From contig CATJTQ010000130.1 in assembly GCA_949743325.1 (NCBI GenBank), positions 124,001-188,000 on the forward strand: a DNA stretch of 64,000 nucleotides. Direction: 5' to 3'. How positions within the stretch are numbered: the first letter of the stretch is position 1; each line of letters starts with the position of its first letter. The position numbers and the translations under genes are program-made. Below, piece after piece: positions 1 through 8,983 of this stretch. The notes beneath the pieces are model-generated. The model saw only the letters and a program-made list of their open reading frames with translations. It was not told the DNA's origin and did no database searches. The DNA comes from an uncultured Lachnospiraceae bacterium. Lineage in GTDB: Bacteria > Bacillota > Clostridia > Lachnospirales > Lachnospiraceae.

Positions 1-399
1 TTCCCTTATTCAGCCTTGCTTCTTAAGGCATTTTTAAACATTGAATATAATTATAGACTATGTTGATTATTTTTTCAATACTAAAATTTAACATATAAAT
101 TCAGTCATAACCCCTATATAACGTATAATTTCACATAATTAAACTGTTATTTTGTACTTTAATTACATACCAGAAGTTATTGGATTTTACTTGTTTTTCA
201 CTGTTATCCTTAACTTAAACATGTATCCTTCTCACGACGATAGCTGATAAAAGCTTTAACATGTCAGCAGCAAACTTAGCAAAACATATAAAAACCTTGC
301 AGATGTCCAGTCAACTGCAAGGTTTTATCAATTTCCAAATTCACTTACTAAAATAAAGTTATAATTTCAACAAATTCCCAAATTAAAGTTATAAATTTT
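1..399. other. AT-rich intergenic region at the left edge
   Basis: No protein-coding gene is apparent. A weak hairpin at 13-29 (GCCTT / AAGGC, followed by ATTTTT) could end a plus-strand gene lying outside the window. A much stronger hairpin at 291-326 terminates gltD (listed separately). The rest is AT-rich sequence without a recognisable element. Confidence 0.5.
285..326 (-). terminator. Rho-independent terminator after gltBD
   Basis: A 12-bp perfect stem, AAAACCTTGCAG (291-302) paired with CTGCAAGGTTTT (315-326), has a 12-nt loop. It is followed on the minus strand by a T-rich stretch. It lies about 75 bp beyond the gltD stop codon. Confidence 0.8.
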
Positions 400-1893
400 T
401 TACTGAACATACAAATTTGTGTATCCCATTAAGCTTTCATCTATCTCTCTTGCAGCCTCACGTCCCTCTCGAATTGCCCACACAACAAGAGATTGACCAC
501 GATGCATATCACCTGCAGTAAAAACATTTTTCACATTCGTCTGATATTTACCGCTCTCTGTCTTTACATTTGTCCGCTCATTCACCTCGACACCAAAAGC
601 TTTTGTCACATAGTCCTGACTTCCAAGAAAACCTGCCGCAATTAGTACTAAATCAGCCTTAATTTCTCTTTCTGTTCCTTCAACAGGCATCATCATCATA
701 CGTCCGCTCTTTTCATCAACTTTACTCTCAAGCGATACGATCTTAGCTTTTTTTACATTGCCGTTTTTATCTTTTATAAATTCAGTTACTGTTGTTTTAT
801 AAATTCTAGGATCATGACCAAATACAGCAATTGCCTCCTCCTGTCCGTAATCTGTCTTACAGACCTTAGGCCACTCAGGCCAAGGATTATTCTCTGCACG
901 TTTATCAGGAAGCTTAGGCATCATCTCCAGCTGTGTCACGCTCGCAGCTCCAAGACGAATTGACGTTCCAACACAATCATTGCCTGTATCGCCTCCGCCG
1001 ATAACAACTACATTTTTCCCTTCTACTGGTATAAATTTCTTGTCTGAAAAATTAGAATCCAGAAGACTTTTCGTTGTCATTTTAAGGAAATCTACAGCGA
1101 AATATATTCCTTTAGCATCTCTTCCCGGAACTTTTATATCTCTTGGATTAGAAGATCCGCAAGCCAGCACTACGCGGTCATACTTCTTTAAAATATCTGC
1201 TGCTTTATAATTACCTCCAACATCAGCATTTGTTACAAATTCAATCCCTTCCTCTTTCATTATATTAATTTTCCTGTCAACTACAGACTTGTCAAGTTTC
1301 ATATTTGGTATTCCATACATTAACAGACCGCCTAATCTGTCAGAACGTTCGAAAACAGTAACCGAATGCCCTCTGTGGTTTAATTGATCCGCAACTGCCA
1401 GACCTGAAGGTCCAGAACCTATAACAGCAACTTTTTTGCCAGTACGGATTTTGGGAGGATTTGCAGCAGCATAACCTTTCTTATATGCATACTCAATAAT
1501 AGCATGTTCATTTTCTTTTGTAGATACCGGCTCATCATAAAGACCACACGTACACGCATTTTCACAGAGAGCGGGACAAACCCTGGAAGTAAACTCCGGA
1601 AAACTGTTAGTCTTCTTCAAACGATAATAAGCTTCCTCCATATTCCCATGGTACACTAAATCATTCCACTCAGGAACAAGATTATGAAGCGGACATCCGC
1701 TAGCCATACCGCCAAGCATCTTACCCGACTGACAAAACGGAACTCCACACTCCATACATCTTGCACCCTGCATCTTTTGTTCTTCTAAAGGCAGAGCAAT
1801 ATGGAATTCTTTAAAATTTTTAATTCTTGCCTCTGGTTTTACCGTCTCACTCGTTCTTCTTTCATATTCCATAAATCCGGTTGGCTTTCCCAT
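400..1893 (-). CDS. gltD: Glutamate synthase small subunit (NADPH/NADH electron-input subunit)
   Basis: This is the cytoplasmic flavoprotein that oxidises NAD(P)H and passes electrons to the large subunit for glutamine plus 2-oxoglutarate to glutamate. The 497-residue length is normal for GltD. The N-terminal domain (about residues 20-130) carries clustered cysteines for 4Fe-4S centres, including MECGVPFC and CPALCENAC. A FAD-binding motif VAVIGSGPSGLAVA follows near residue 155 and the NAD(P)-binding motif VVVIGGGDTGNDCVG near residue 297. A C-terminal FTAGDMHRGQSLVVWAI segment is typical of the pyridine nucleotide-disulphide oxidoreductase fold. It starts 13 bp after the gltB stop, so the two are one operon, and a terminator follows. 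Assignment is secure; cofactor preference (NADH or NADPH) cannot be read from the sequence. Confidence 0.96.
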   Translation of the reverse strand: MGKPTGFMEYERRTSETVKPEARIKNFKEFHIALPLEEQKMQGARCMECGVPFCQSGKMLGGMASGCPLHNLVPEWNDLVYHGNMEEAYYRLKKTNSFPEFTSRVCPALCENACTCGLYDEPVSTKENEHAIIEYAYKKGYAAANPPKIRTGKKVAVIGSGPSGLAVADQLNHRGHSVTVFERSDRLGGLLMYGIPNMKLDKSVVDRKINIMKEEGIEFVTNADVGGNYKAADILKKYDRVVLACGSSNPRDIKVPGRDAKGIYFAVDFLKMTTKSLLDSNFSDKKFIPVEGKNVVVIGGGDTGNDCVGTSIRLGAASVTQLEMMPKLPDKRAENNPWPEWPKVCKTDYGQEEAIAVFGHDPRIYKTTVTEFIKDKNGNVKKAKIVSLESKVDEKSGRMMMMPVEGTEREIKADLVLIAAGFLGSQDYVTKAFGVEVNERTNVKTESGKYQTNVKNVFTAGDMHRGQSLVVWAIREGREAAREIDESLMGYTNLYVQ

Positions 1894-1906
1894 CTTCTCT
1901 TACCTC

Positions 1907-4900
1907 CTAGCTATTTGTAATGGCATAAAAGGCCTCAATCTGCGCCTGCTCACTGCTTAGACCTTTTTCTTCCATCTGTACAATCGTCATCATCATCTGG
2001 TTATAATCATGTGGTATTACTTTCTTAAACTTAGGAAGATAATTACTAAAATCATCCAAAATAAGCTTGCCTTTTTCAGAATTTGTATAAGTGATATGCT
2101 CATGTATCATATCTTTTAGTTCAAGAACATCATATTTTGAAGTAATTTCCTCCAATGAAACCATCTCTTTGTTTACTTTAGTGTAGAAATCATTGTTCTC
2201 ATCAAGAACATAGGCTATACCTCCGCTCATTCCTGCGGCAAAATTCTTGCCTACAGTTCCAAGAATAACTACGCATCCCCCTGTCATATATTCACATCCA
2301 TGATCTCCAACACCTTCTACTACTGCTTTTGCTCCTGAATTTCTAACACAGAATCGCTCACCGGCAACTCCGTTTATATATGCATCACCGCTTGTGGCGC
2401 CATACAAAGCAACATTACCTATAATAATATTTTCATCCTTTTTATACTTAACTCCTGTAGGCGGATATACCACTAATTTTCCGCCAGAAAGACCTTTTCC
2501 AAAATAATCATTGCTGTCACCTACAAGTTCAAGTGTAAGCCCTTTAGGTATAAAAGCTCCAAAACTTTGACCTCCAGCACCTTTACATTTAATTGTAAAT
2601 GTATCTTCAGCAAGTTTGTCATGATATTTTTTAGTAATCTCTGAACCAAAAATTGTTCCAAAAGACCTGTCTGTATTTTTAACATCAACTTCAATGCTTC
2701 TCTTCTGTCCTGTCTCAAGCGCCGGTTTTAATTTTTTCAAAAGCACTTTCATATCTACAGTCTTCTCAAGCTGAAAATCATATGCACTTTTAGGCTCGAA
2801 TACCCGATGTTTCTCTTTTACATAAGTTGTGTCAAGAATCTTTGATAAATCTATACCTTTTTCATCAGCATATTCAGAAGAACTTAATAAATCAACTCTA
2901 CCAACAAGTTCGTCTATTGTCTTAATACCAAGTTTAGCCATATATTCTCTTAATTCCTGTGCTATAAACCGCATAAAATTAATTACATATTCAGGTTTTC
3001 CTGCAAACCTTTTTCTTAACTCTGGATTCTGTGTAGCCACGCCGACAGGACATGTATCAAGGTTGCATACTCTCATCATTACGCATCCAAGCGTTACAAG
3101 CGGAGCTGTAGCAAATCCAAATTCTTCTGCGCCGAGCATCGCGGCAATTGCCACATCCCGACCACTCATCAGTTTACCGTCAGTCTCAATGCGTACTTTG
3201 TTTCTAAGCCCATTTTGAATAAGCGTCTGATGTGTCTCTGCAAGACCAAGTTCCCACGGAAGACCTGCATTGTGTATTGAGCTCTTTGGCGCGGCACCAG
3301 TACCGCCGTCATAACCAGAGATAAGTATAACTTGTGCCCCCGCTTTGGCAACACCCGCCGCTACAGTCCCAACACCTGCCTCAGATACAAGTTTAACCGA
3401 TATTCTTGCATCCTTATTTGCATTTTTACAATCATATATAAGCTGTGCCAAATCTTCTATTGAATAAATATCATGGTGAGGCGGAGGAGAAATAAGACCT
3501 ACTCCCGGTGTTGAATGTCTTGTCTTGGCAATCCACGGATAAACCTTTTTACCCGGCAGGTGTCCTCCTTCTCCCGGTTTTGCTCCCTGTGCCATCTTAA
3601 TCTGAATTTCTTTTGCACTTACAAGATATTTGCTTGTCACGCCAAATCGTCCTGAGGCAACCTGTTTTATAGCTGAACATCTATTTAGTCCATCAGTTCC
3701 CGGCTCTAATCTGTCAAGACTCTCACCGCCTTCACCGCTGTTAGATTTACCATGAAGCGTGTTCATCGCAATCGCCAGCGCCTCATGAGCTTCCTGAGAA
3801 ATAGAACCATATGACATTGCTCCAGTTTTAAATCTTGTAACGATAGAATCAACGCTTTCAACCTCGTCAATTGAAATTCCTTTCGAAGGATAATTAATTT
3901 TTACAAGACTTCTCAAATTACCTCTGTAATTCTCTTCATTTACAAGTTTTGTATATTCTTTAAATAAATTGTAGTCGCCGTTTCTTGATGCCTGTTGCAG
4001 AAGATGGATTGTCTGCGGATTATAAAGATGATCCTCACCGCCGCTTCTCATCTTATGTTCACCATAATTCTCAAGTGTATCATCAACCTCAAGTCCAAGC
4101 GGATCAAATGCTTTTGAGTGCAGCAAATCAATCTGTTTCTCAATATCTTTCATAGTAATTCCGCCGACACGGCTGACTGTTTTTGTAAAATACTTTTCTG
4201 TAATATCTTCGCCAAGGCCAATAGCCTCAAAAATCTGCGCTCCCTGATATGATTGAATTGTAGAAATACCCATTTTAGAAGCAATTTTTACAATTCCATG
4301 CAGTATTGCATTATTATAATCATCTACTGCAGCATAGTAATCTTTATCCAATCTGTGTTCATTTATTAAACTACGAACTATATCCTGTGCAAGATACGGA
4401 TTGATTGCACTTGCTCCAAATCCAAGCAGAGTCGCAAAATGATGGACACTTCTAGGTTCGCCGCTCTCCAGTATCAAAGCTACGGAAGTCCTTCTCTTTG
4501 TATTAATCAGGTGCTGCTGTAATGCAGACACCGCTAAAAGCGATGGTATTGCAACATGATTTTCGTCTACCCCTCTATCTGAGAGAACTAATATATTAGC
4601 GCCATCTCTATATGCCCTGTCAACTTCCAAAAACAGATGATTGATTGCTTTCTCAAGCCTTGTATTTTTATAATATGTTATAGGAATAACTTCAACTTTA
4701 AATCCCTTAACATCCATATTTTTAATTTTAAGAAGATCTGTGTTTGTAAGAATAGGATCCTCTATTCTTAACATATTGCAGTTGCCTGCGCCATCTTTTA
4801 AAAGATTACCGTCTGTTCCTATATAAATATGCGTTGATGTTACAATTTCCTCACGAATAGCATCAATTGGCGGATTAGTAACCTGTGCAAACAATTGTTT

Positions 4901-6436
4901 AAAATAGTTAAACAATGGCTGCGGTTTATCAGATAAAACGGCAAGCGGAATATCTATACCCATCGCCGCAATACTCTCGGACCCATTCTTCGCCATAGGA
5001 AGAATGGCGTTGACATCTTCCACTGTATAGCCAAAAGCTTTCTGTAATCTCTTTAATTCTTTATTGTCAAACTCTTCAACTCTTACATTAGGTATTTTCA
5101 ATTCTTTTAACGAAACAAGATTACGGTCAAGCCATTCACCATAAGGCTGACGATTTGCATATTCCTCTTTCAGCTCATCATCATCAATAACACAGCCCTT
5201 GACAGTATCAACAAGAAGCATTTTACCAGGACGAAGTCTGTCCTTAGTAACAATCTTAGTAGGATCGATATCAAGAACACCAACTTCTGAGGAAAGAATT
5301 AAATAATCATCATCAGTAATATAATACCTTGATGGTCTAAGTCCATTTCTGTCTAAAATCGCTCCCATCACATCTCCATCACTGAAGAGAATTGAAGCCG
5401 GACCATCCCATGGCTCCATCATTGTTGCATAATATTGATAAAAATCCCTCCTCTTTTGTGAAATAGTATAATTATTTGCCCATGGCTCAGGAATTGTAAT
5501 CATTACGGCAAGCGGCAAATCCATACCACTCATCATTAAAAACTCCAACGTATTATCAAGCATAGCTGAATCAGAACCACTGGCATTAATTACAGGAAGT
5601 ATCTTATACATATCATGTTTTAAAAACTCAGAATCCATTGCTTCCTCGCGGGCAAGCATCTTATCTGCATTACCTTTAATTGTATTAATCTCGCCATTGT
5701 GAACTATTATTCTATTTGGATGAGCCCTCTCCCAGCTTGGATTTGTATTAGTACTAAATCGTGAATGTACTGTAGCGATCGCCGATTCATAATCATTATC
5801 CTGCAAATCATCAAAAAACAGCCTCAGCTGACCTACTAAAAACATTCCTTTATATACAATTGTTCTGCTTGAACAGGAAACTACATAAGTGTCCTCATTG
5901 GATTGTTCAAATATCCTTCTGGCAACATAAAGCTTACGGTCAAATTCAAGTCCCTTAGAAATATTTTTAGGTCTCTTAACAAAAACCTGCTGAATATTCG
6001 GCATTTTTTCCAATGCCTTATGCCCAAGAACTTCAGGGTTTATAGGAACCTCTCTCCAGCCAAGAAATTTAAGCCCTTCCTTTAACAGAATTGTCTCGAA
6101 CATTTTCTTTGCCTGATTTCTTTTTAATTCGTCCTGCGGAAAAAAGAACATACCAACTCCATAATCTCTCTCATTTCCAAGAACAATACCAAGCTTATCA
6201 GCCGCTTTCTTAAAAAATTTGTGTGATATCTGCAGCAGAATACCTACGCCGTCACCAGTCTTTCCCTCAGCATCTTTTCCTGCTCTGTGCTCAAGATTCT
6301 CAACTATCTTAAGTGCATTCTCAACCGTCTGGTGGGTCTTAACACCTTTAATATTAACTACAGAACCAATACCGCAGTTATCATGTTCAAATCTCGGGTC
6401 ATAGAGCCCAGTTAATTTGTTCCTCTGCTTAGTCAT
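1907..6436 (-). CDS. gltB: Glutamate synthase large subunit
   Basis: This is the ammonia-assimilation enzyme subunit that hydrolyses glutamine and aminates 2-oxoglutarate. At 1509 residues it has the full bacterial GOGAT length. The order is: a class II glutamine amidotransferase domain after a short propeptide, with the presumed catalytic Cys in HDNCGIGSV (about residue 21); a central domain; an FMN-binding synthase domain (about 800-1180) with SGYDGGTGAAP and the 3Fe-4S cysteines in VCNLDTCPVG; and a C-terminal GXGXG beta-helix domain (about 1250-1450) rich in glycine, for example GAGGQSFGAF. It is the first gene of the gltBD operon. The upstream RBS is AAGAGGA, and a sigma-A type promoter is visible at 6490-6518. 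Confidence 0.97.
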   Translation of the reverse strand: MTKQRNKLTGLYDPRFEHDNCGIGSVVNIKGVKTHQTVENALKIVENLEHRAGKDAEGKTGDGVGILLQISHKFFKKAADKLGIVLGNERDYGVGMFFFPQDELKRNQAKKMFETILLKEGLKFLGWREVPINPEVLGHKALEKMPNIQQVFVKRPKNISKGLEFDRKLYVARRIFEQSNEDTYVVSCSSRTIVYKGMFLVGQLRLFFDDLQDNDYESAIATVHSRFSTNTNPSWERAHPNRIIVHNGEINTIKGNADKMLAREEAMDSEFLKHDMYKILPVINASGSDSAMLDNTLEFLMMSGMDLPLAVMITIPEPWANNYTISQKRRDFYQYYATMMEPWDGPASILFSDGDVMGAILDRNGLRPSRYYITDDDYLILSSEVGVLDIDPTKIVTKDRLRPGKMLLVDTVKGCVIDDDELKEEYANRQPYGEWLDRNLVSLKELKIPNVRVEEFDNKELKRLQKAFGYTVEDVNAILPMAKNGSESIAAMGIDIPLAVLSDKPQPLFNYFKQLFAQVTNPPIDAIREEIVTSTHIYIGTDGNLLKDGAGNCNMLRIEDPILTNTDLLKIKNMDVKGFKVEVIPITYYKNTRLEKAINHLFLEVDRAYRDGANILVLSDRGVDENHVAIPSLLAVSALQQHLINTKRRTSVALILESGEPRSVHHFATLLGFGASAINPYLAQDIVRSLINEHRLDKDYYAAVDDYNNAILHGIVKIASKMGISTIQSYQGAQIFEAIGLGEDITEKYFTKTVSRVGGITMKDIEKQIDLLHSKAFDPLGLEVDDTLENYGEHKMRSGGEDHLYNPQTIHLLQQASRNGDYNLFKEYTKLVNEENYRGNLRSLVKINYPSKGISIDEVESVDSIVTRFKTGAMSYGSISQEAHEALAIAMNTLHGKSNSGEGGESLDRLEPGTDGLNRCSAIKQVASGRFGVTSKYLVSAKEIQIKMAQGAKPGEGGHLPGKKVYPWIAKTRHSTPGVGLISPPPHHDIYSIEDLAQLIYDCKNANKDARISVKLVSEAGVGTVAAGVAKAGAQVILISGYDGGTGAAPKSSIHNAGLPWELGLAETHQTLIQNGLRNKVRIETDGKLMSGRDVAIAAMLGAEEFGFATAPLVTLGCVMMRVCNLDTCPVGVATQNPELRKRFAGKPEYVINFMRFIAQELREYMAKLGIKTIDELVGRVDLLSSSEYADEKGIDLSKILDTTYVKEKHRVFEPKSAYDFQLEKTVDMKVLLKKLKPALETGQKRSIEVDVKNTDRSFGTIFGSEITKKYHDKLAEDTFTIKCKGAGGQSFGAFIPKGLTLELVGDSNDYFGKGLSGGKLVVYPPTGVKYKKDENIIIGNVALYGATSGDAYINGVAGERFCVRNSGAKAVVEGVGDHGCEYMTGGCVVILGTVGKNFAAGMSGGIAYVLDENNDFYTKVNKEMVSLEEITSKYDVLELKDMIHEHITYTNSEKGKLILDDFSNYLPKFKKVIPHDYNQMMMTIVQMEEKGLSSEQAQIEAFYAITNS

Positions 6437-6489
6437 CTGAACATTCCTCTTTTCTTAGATTATAGGTAAAACAATCTTTACTGTTTTAC

Positions 6490-6518
6490 AATATACAACA
6501 ATTTGTTTGACTTGTAAA
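6490..6518 (-). promoter_or_regulatory. Candidate sigma-A promoter of gltBD
   Basis: On the minus strand TTTACA (6513-6518) is followed after 17 bp by TATATT (6490-6495). It lies about 55 bp upstream of the gltB start codon and points into the operon. Called by eye from consensus similarity and spacing only. Confidence 0.5.
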
Positions 6519-6865
6519 TAGTTTCAGCAAAATTTTTGCAATTAATTTGTCAGATAATTCAGCAACATATAATATATGTTATTATTATCAGACTATATTT
6601 TGAATATCCCATTAATAATCAATAAATTATCAGAATATTCCATACAATTTAAATGATATTGTGTTTATTATACGGTCATATGTATTTATATAAAACACAT
6701 ATTTTATAACAATTATATTAAAAACAGGGTCTGTAAGTAAACGAAATATAAAAAAATATATTATTACATTCTCAAATTTGCAAACCATATATCGAGCAAC
6801 TGCTTCCATTTTCAGGCAGCCCCTTTTACAAATTAAATCAATACATATTTAATTAGGATTGAATA
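6519..6865. other. Divergent intergenic region between gltB and the DUF4317 gene
   Basis: About 500 bp of AT-rich sequence separates the divergently transcribed gltB and DUF4317 genes. Promoters are visible at both ends. I see no ORF, strong hairpin or recognisable riboswitch in the middle. Confidence 0.4.
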
Positions 6866-6895
6866 TTGATAACAAGTCAAAAAATATGTTATAAT
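6866..6895 (+). promoter_or_regulatory. Candidate sigma-A promoter of the DUF4317 gene
   Basis: TTGATA (6866-6871) and a perfect TATAAT (6890-6895) are separated by 18 bp and lie about 40 bp upstream of the ATG at 6937. An RBS (AAGGAG) lies between. Confidence 0.55.
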
Positions 6896-6936
6896 ATCAA
6901 AGTTGAATTTATCGTTTAAAACAAGGAGTTACCATA

Positions 6937-8169
6937 ATGAATAAAAATGAAGCCGCAGAATTAAAGAAAAGGTTTACTAAAAACCACTGTACAATCACAA
7001 AAATGTGCGGATGTTATGTAGACGCAGATAAAAATCGTCTTGTTGATATTAACGAGACCTTTCTTAATCTTGATGAAGAAGAATTTCACAAGTATTTGGA
7101 CATAGCAAAAAAAACTCTTTCCGGAAATATAGGAAACAATCTGCTAAACTTAGATATTCCAATAGAAGAAGAACAGCCGGGAGGAAAACAGCAATTTTTT
7201 ATGGCCCTCAGAGAGAGCAAATTGAAAGATCCTCAACTGTTAGAAAGATTCTATGAACTTATTATTGATACATATGAACAGCCCGGAAATTATCTTATAT
7301 TAATTTTTCATGATGCATATGATGTAATAAATAAAACAAATGATAATAATGTTTTAGATGAATCAGAAGAGGTTTTTGAATATCTTTTATGTGCAGTATG
7401 CCCAGTTATACTCTCAAAACCAGGACTTGGATATCGTGAAAATGAAAATCGCATTGGATCAAGAATACGTGACTGGATTGTTGGTGCTCCTGAAAGCGGT
7501 TTTTTATTTCCTGCTTTCAATGACAGAAGCGCCGATATACATTCACTGTTATTTTATACAAAAGACACTAAAGAACCCCACATTGAAATGATGGAAGAAA
7601 TATTAAGCTGTAAATCAAAACCTACTGCAACTATCCAAAGGCAGAATTTTGAGCATATTATCCAGACTGGATTAGGCGCACAGACACATGACAACGAATT
7701 AATGTACATGGATTTACAGCTTGGTCTAAATGATATGATAAACGAGAAAGTTGAAGTGTTTAATGAAGATATTGACAACTATATCTTTGACGATACCCAG
7801 CTTGACACATTGATGAATGATTGTGATGTTCCTTCTGAAAATGCAGATAAAATAAAAGAAGCTTATAAAGAGGTGTTTGAAAATGAAGCTCCTGTGGCTT
7901 CGCATCTTATAGATACTCGTTCTCTTAAAAACACTGCTGAAAAGAAAGAAAAAATGGAACTTGTCAAGCAGGTTGCTTCATTAAACAAACAGATAAATGA
8001 AAGCTTTGCAGAAGAAAAAGATATGATTCCTGCACTGAAAAATAATAACATCATTCTTAAAGTAAAGGCTGAGAAAGCTGCTGAAATCACCATAGAAAAC
8101 ATCAACGGACAACGATGTGTTATCATTCCGCTGGAAGATAATGAAGAACTAATATTGGATGAAAGCTAA
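6937..8169 (+). CDS. DUF4317 family protein
   Basis: A 410-residue soluble protein that I recognise as the DUF4317 family, common in Lachnospiraceae and relatives. Its function is unknown. The N-terminal stretch KKRFTKNHCTITKMCGCYVD is characteristic of the family. There is no signal peptide or membrane segment. The C-terminal part is charged and lysine/glutamate rich. The start is supported by AAGGAG 8 nt upstream and a good promoter. The gene is monocistronic: it is divergent from gltB and followed by a hairpin terminator at 8236-8287. No catalytic motif is evident. Confidence 0.85.
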   Translation: MNKNEAAELKKRFTKNHCTITKMCGCYVDADKNRLVDINETFLNLDEEEFHKYLDIAKKTLSGNIGNNLLNLDIPIEEEQPGGKQQFFMALRESKLKDPQLLERFYELIIDTYEQPGNYLILIFHDAYDVINKTNDNNVLDESEEVFEYLLCAVCPVILSKPGLGYRENENRIGSRIRDWIVGAPESGFLFPAFNDRSADIHSLLFYTKDTKEPHIEMMEEILSCKSKPTATIQRQNFEHIIQTGLGAQTHDNELMYMDLQLGLNDMINEKVEVFNEDIDNYIFDDTQLDTLMNDCDVPSENADKIKEAYKEVFENEAPVASHLIDTRSLKNTAEKKEKMELVKQVASLNKQINESFAEEKDMIPALKNNNIILKVKAEKAAEITIENINGQRCVIIPLEDNEELILDES

Positions 8170-8235
8170 TCAGTCAACATTTAAAACGAAACATTCTCAC
8201 ATAAATACTCAACATTAATTTAAAACCATTATATT

Positions 8236-8287
8236 ATAGAGTTGATAAGCAAAATTATCTTTCAAAGTTTATTGACTCTATTTTTTT
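8236..8287 (+). terminator. Rho-independent terminator after the DUF4317 gene
   Basis: ATAGAGT (8236-8242) pairs with ACTCTAT (8275-8281). Further AU/GU pairs extend the stem inward and a run of T follows directly. Confidence 0.6.
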
Positions 8288-8315
8288 GCAATCTAATTTT
8301 GAAACATATTTCATT

Positions 8316-8444
8316 TTAATGTAATTTTCTTAAATATTCATAGAAAAAATAATTACTGTCATGTTCTGTTGTAATACTGCTAACAAATGATGCGATTATT
8401 ATCAATAGCAAAATAATTAAAAGTATAATTTTCGTTTTTTTCAT
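8316..8444 (-). CDS. Small single-pass membrane peptide (42 aa), unrecognised
   Basis: A short open frame begins at the ATG complementary to 8442-8444, 4 nt after a near-perfect Shine-Dalgarno (GGAGGG). The peptide starts MKKTKIILLIILLL, is strongly hydrophobic for about 20 residues, and ends with a polar tail containing EHDSNYFF. The lysines followed by a hydrophobic stretch suggest a signal-anchor. No homologous family is recognised. It lies between the DUF4317 terminator and the pckA terminator, so it would be transcribed from its own promoter. It could be a small regulatory membrane peptide or a type I toxin-like peptide, but nothing proves expression. Confidence 0.45.
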   Translation of the reverse strand: MKKTKIILLIILLLIIIASFVSSITTEHDSNYFFYEYLRKLH

Positions 8445-8827
8445 AAACCCTCCATAAACTAATTCTTACTCAATTTTTTTATAATTAACAATTATTTTTT
8501 ATTCACATAATTAAATTGATATAGGCAGTTTTATTGCTGTGATAAATTGCTGACTGTTATATAGGAGAACACCCCATGTCTCTGCTGTGTATAATATTGT
8601 TTATGTTGACCAGAGGCATGTAATAATTTTCTTCATTAAATTAATTCTCTTGACCATACATTTTCAGGCTTGTTTTTACTATATCTTTATATGATAATTT
8701 TATGATAATTAACAAAAAATGTCAATTATTGTTGTATAATTTATCTAAATTGTAAGACAATAATACAAAAAATTTATGTTTACAAACATTTTCATACAGC
8801 ATGTTTTTTTGTTTATTTAAGCATACA
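8445..8827. other. AT-rich intergenic region with a possible 15-codon ORF
   Basis: The stretch is AT-rich. At 8577-8624 on the plus strand a very short frame (MSLLCIILFMLTRGM) follows the RBS-like AGGAGA. The same segment can fold, because ATGTCTCTG near its start is nearly complementary to CAGAGGCAT near its end. No other feature is supported. Confidence 0.25.
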
Positions 8828-8901
8828 AAAATACCCTCCTATAACAGAAATATAGTTTAATTTGTTAATAACTACAAATTTCTGTATAAGAAGGGTATTT
8901 T
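8828..8901 (-). terminator. Terminator after pckA
   Basis: AAAATACCCT (8828-8837) is perfectly complementary to AGGGTATTTT (8892-8901). An inner stem ACAGAAA / TTTCTGT strengthens it, and T residues follow on the minus strand. It lies about 80 bp beyond the pckA stop. Confidence 0.75.
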
Positions 8902-8983
8902 ATTATTTTAAATTCGCTCTGTATTCAACTTAGTGCAAATGCACATCTAATTGCTTGAGCAAGTAAAAATTACTTTTAATTTA

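Noticed and set aside
2829..3218. Long plus-strand frame inside gltB, and similar opposite-strand frames inside gltD, thrS, floT and htpG
   Set aside because: They lie fully inside clear genes, show no RBS or family similarity, and reflect codon bias of the real strand.
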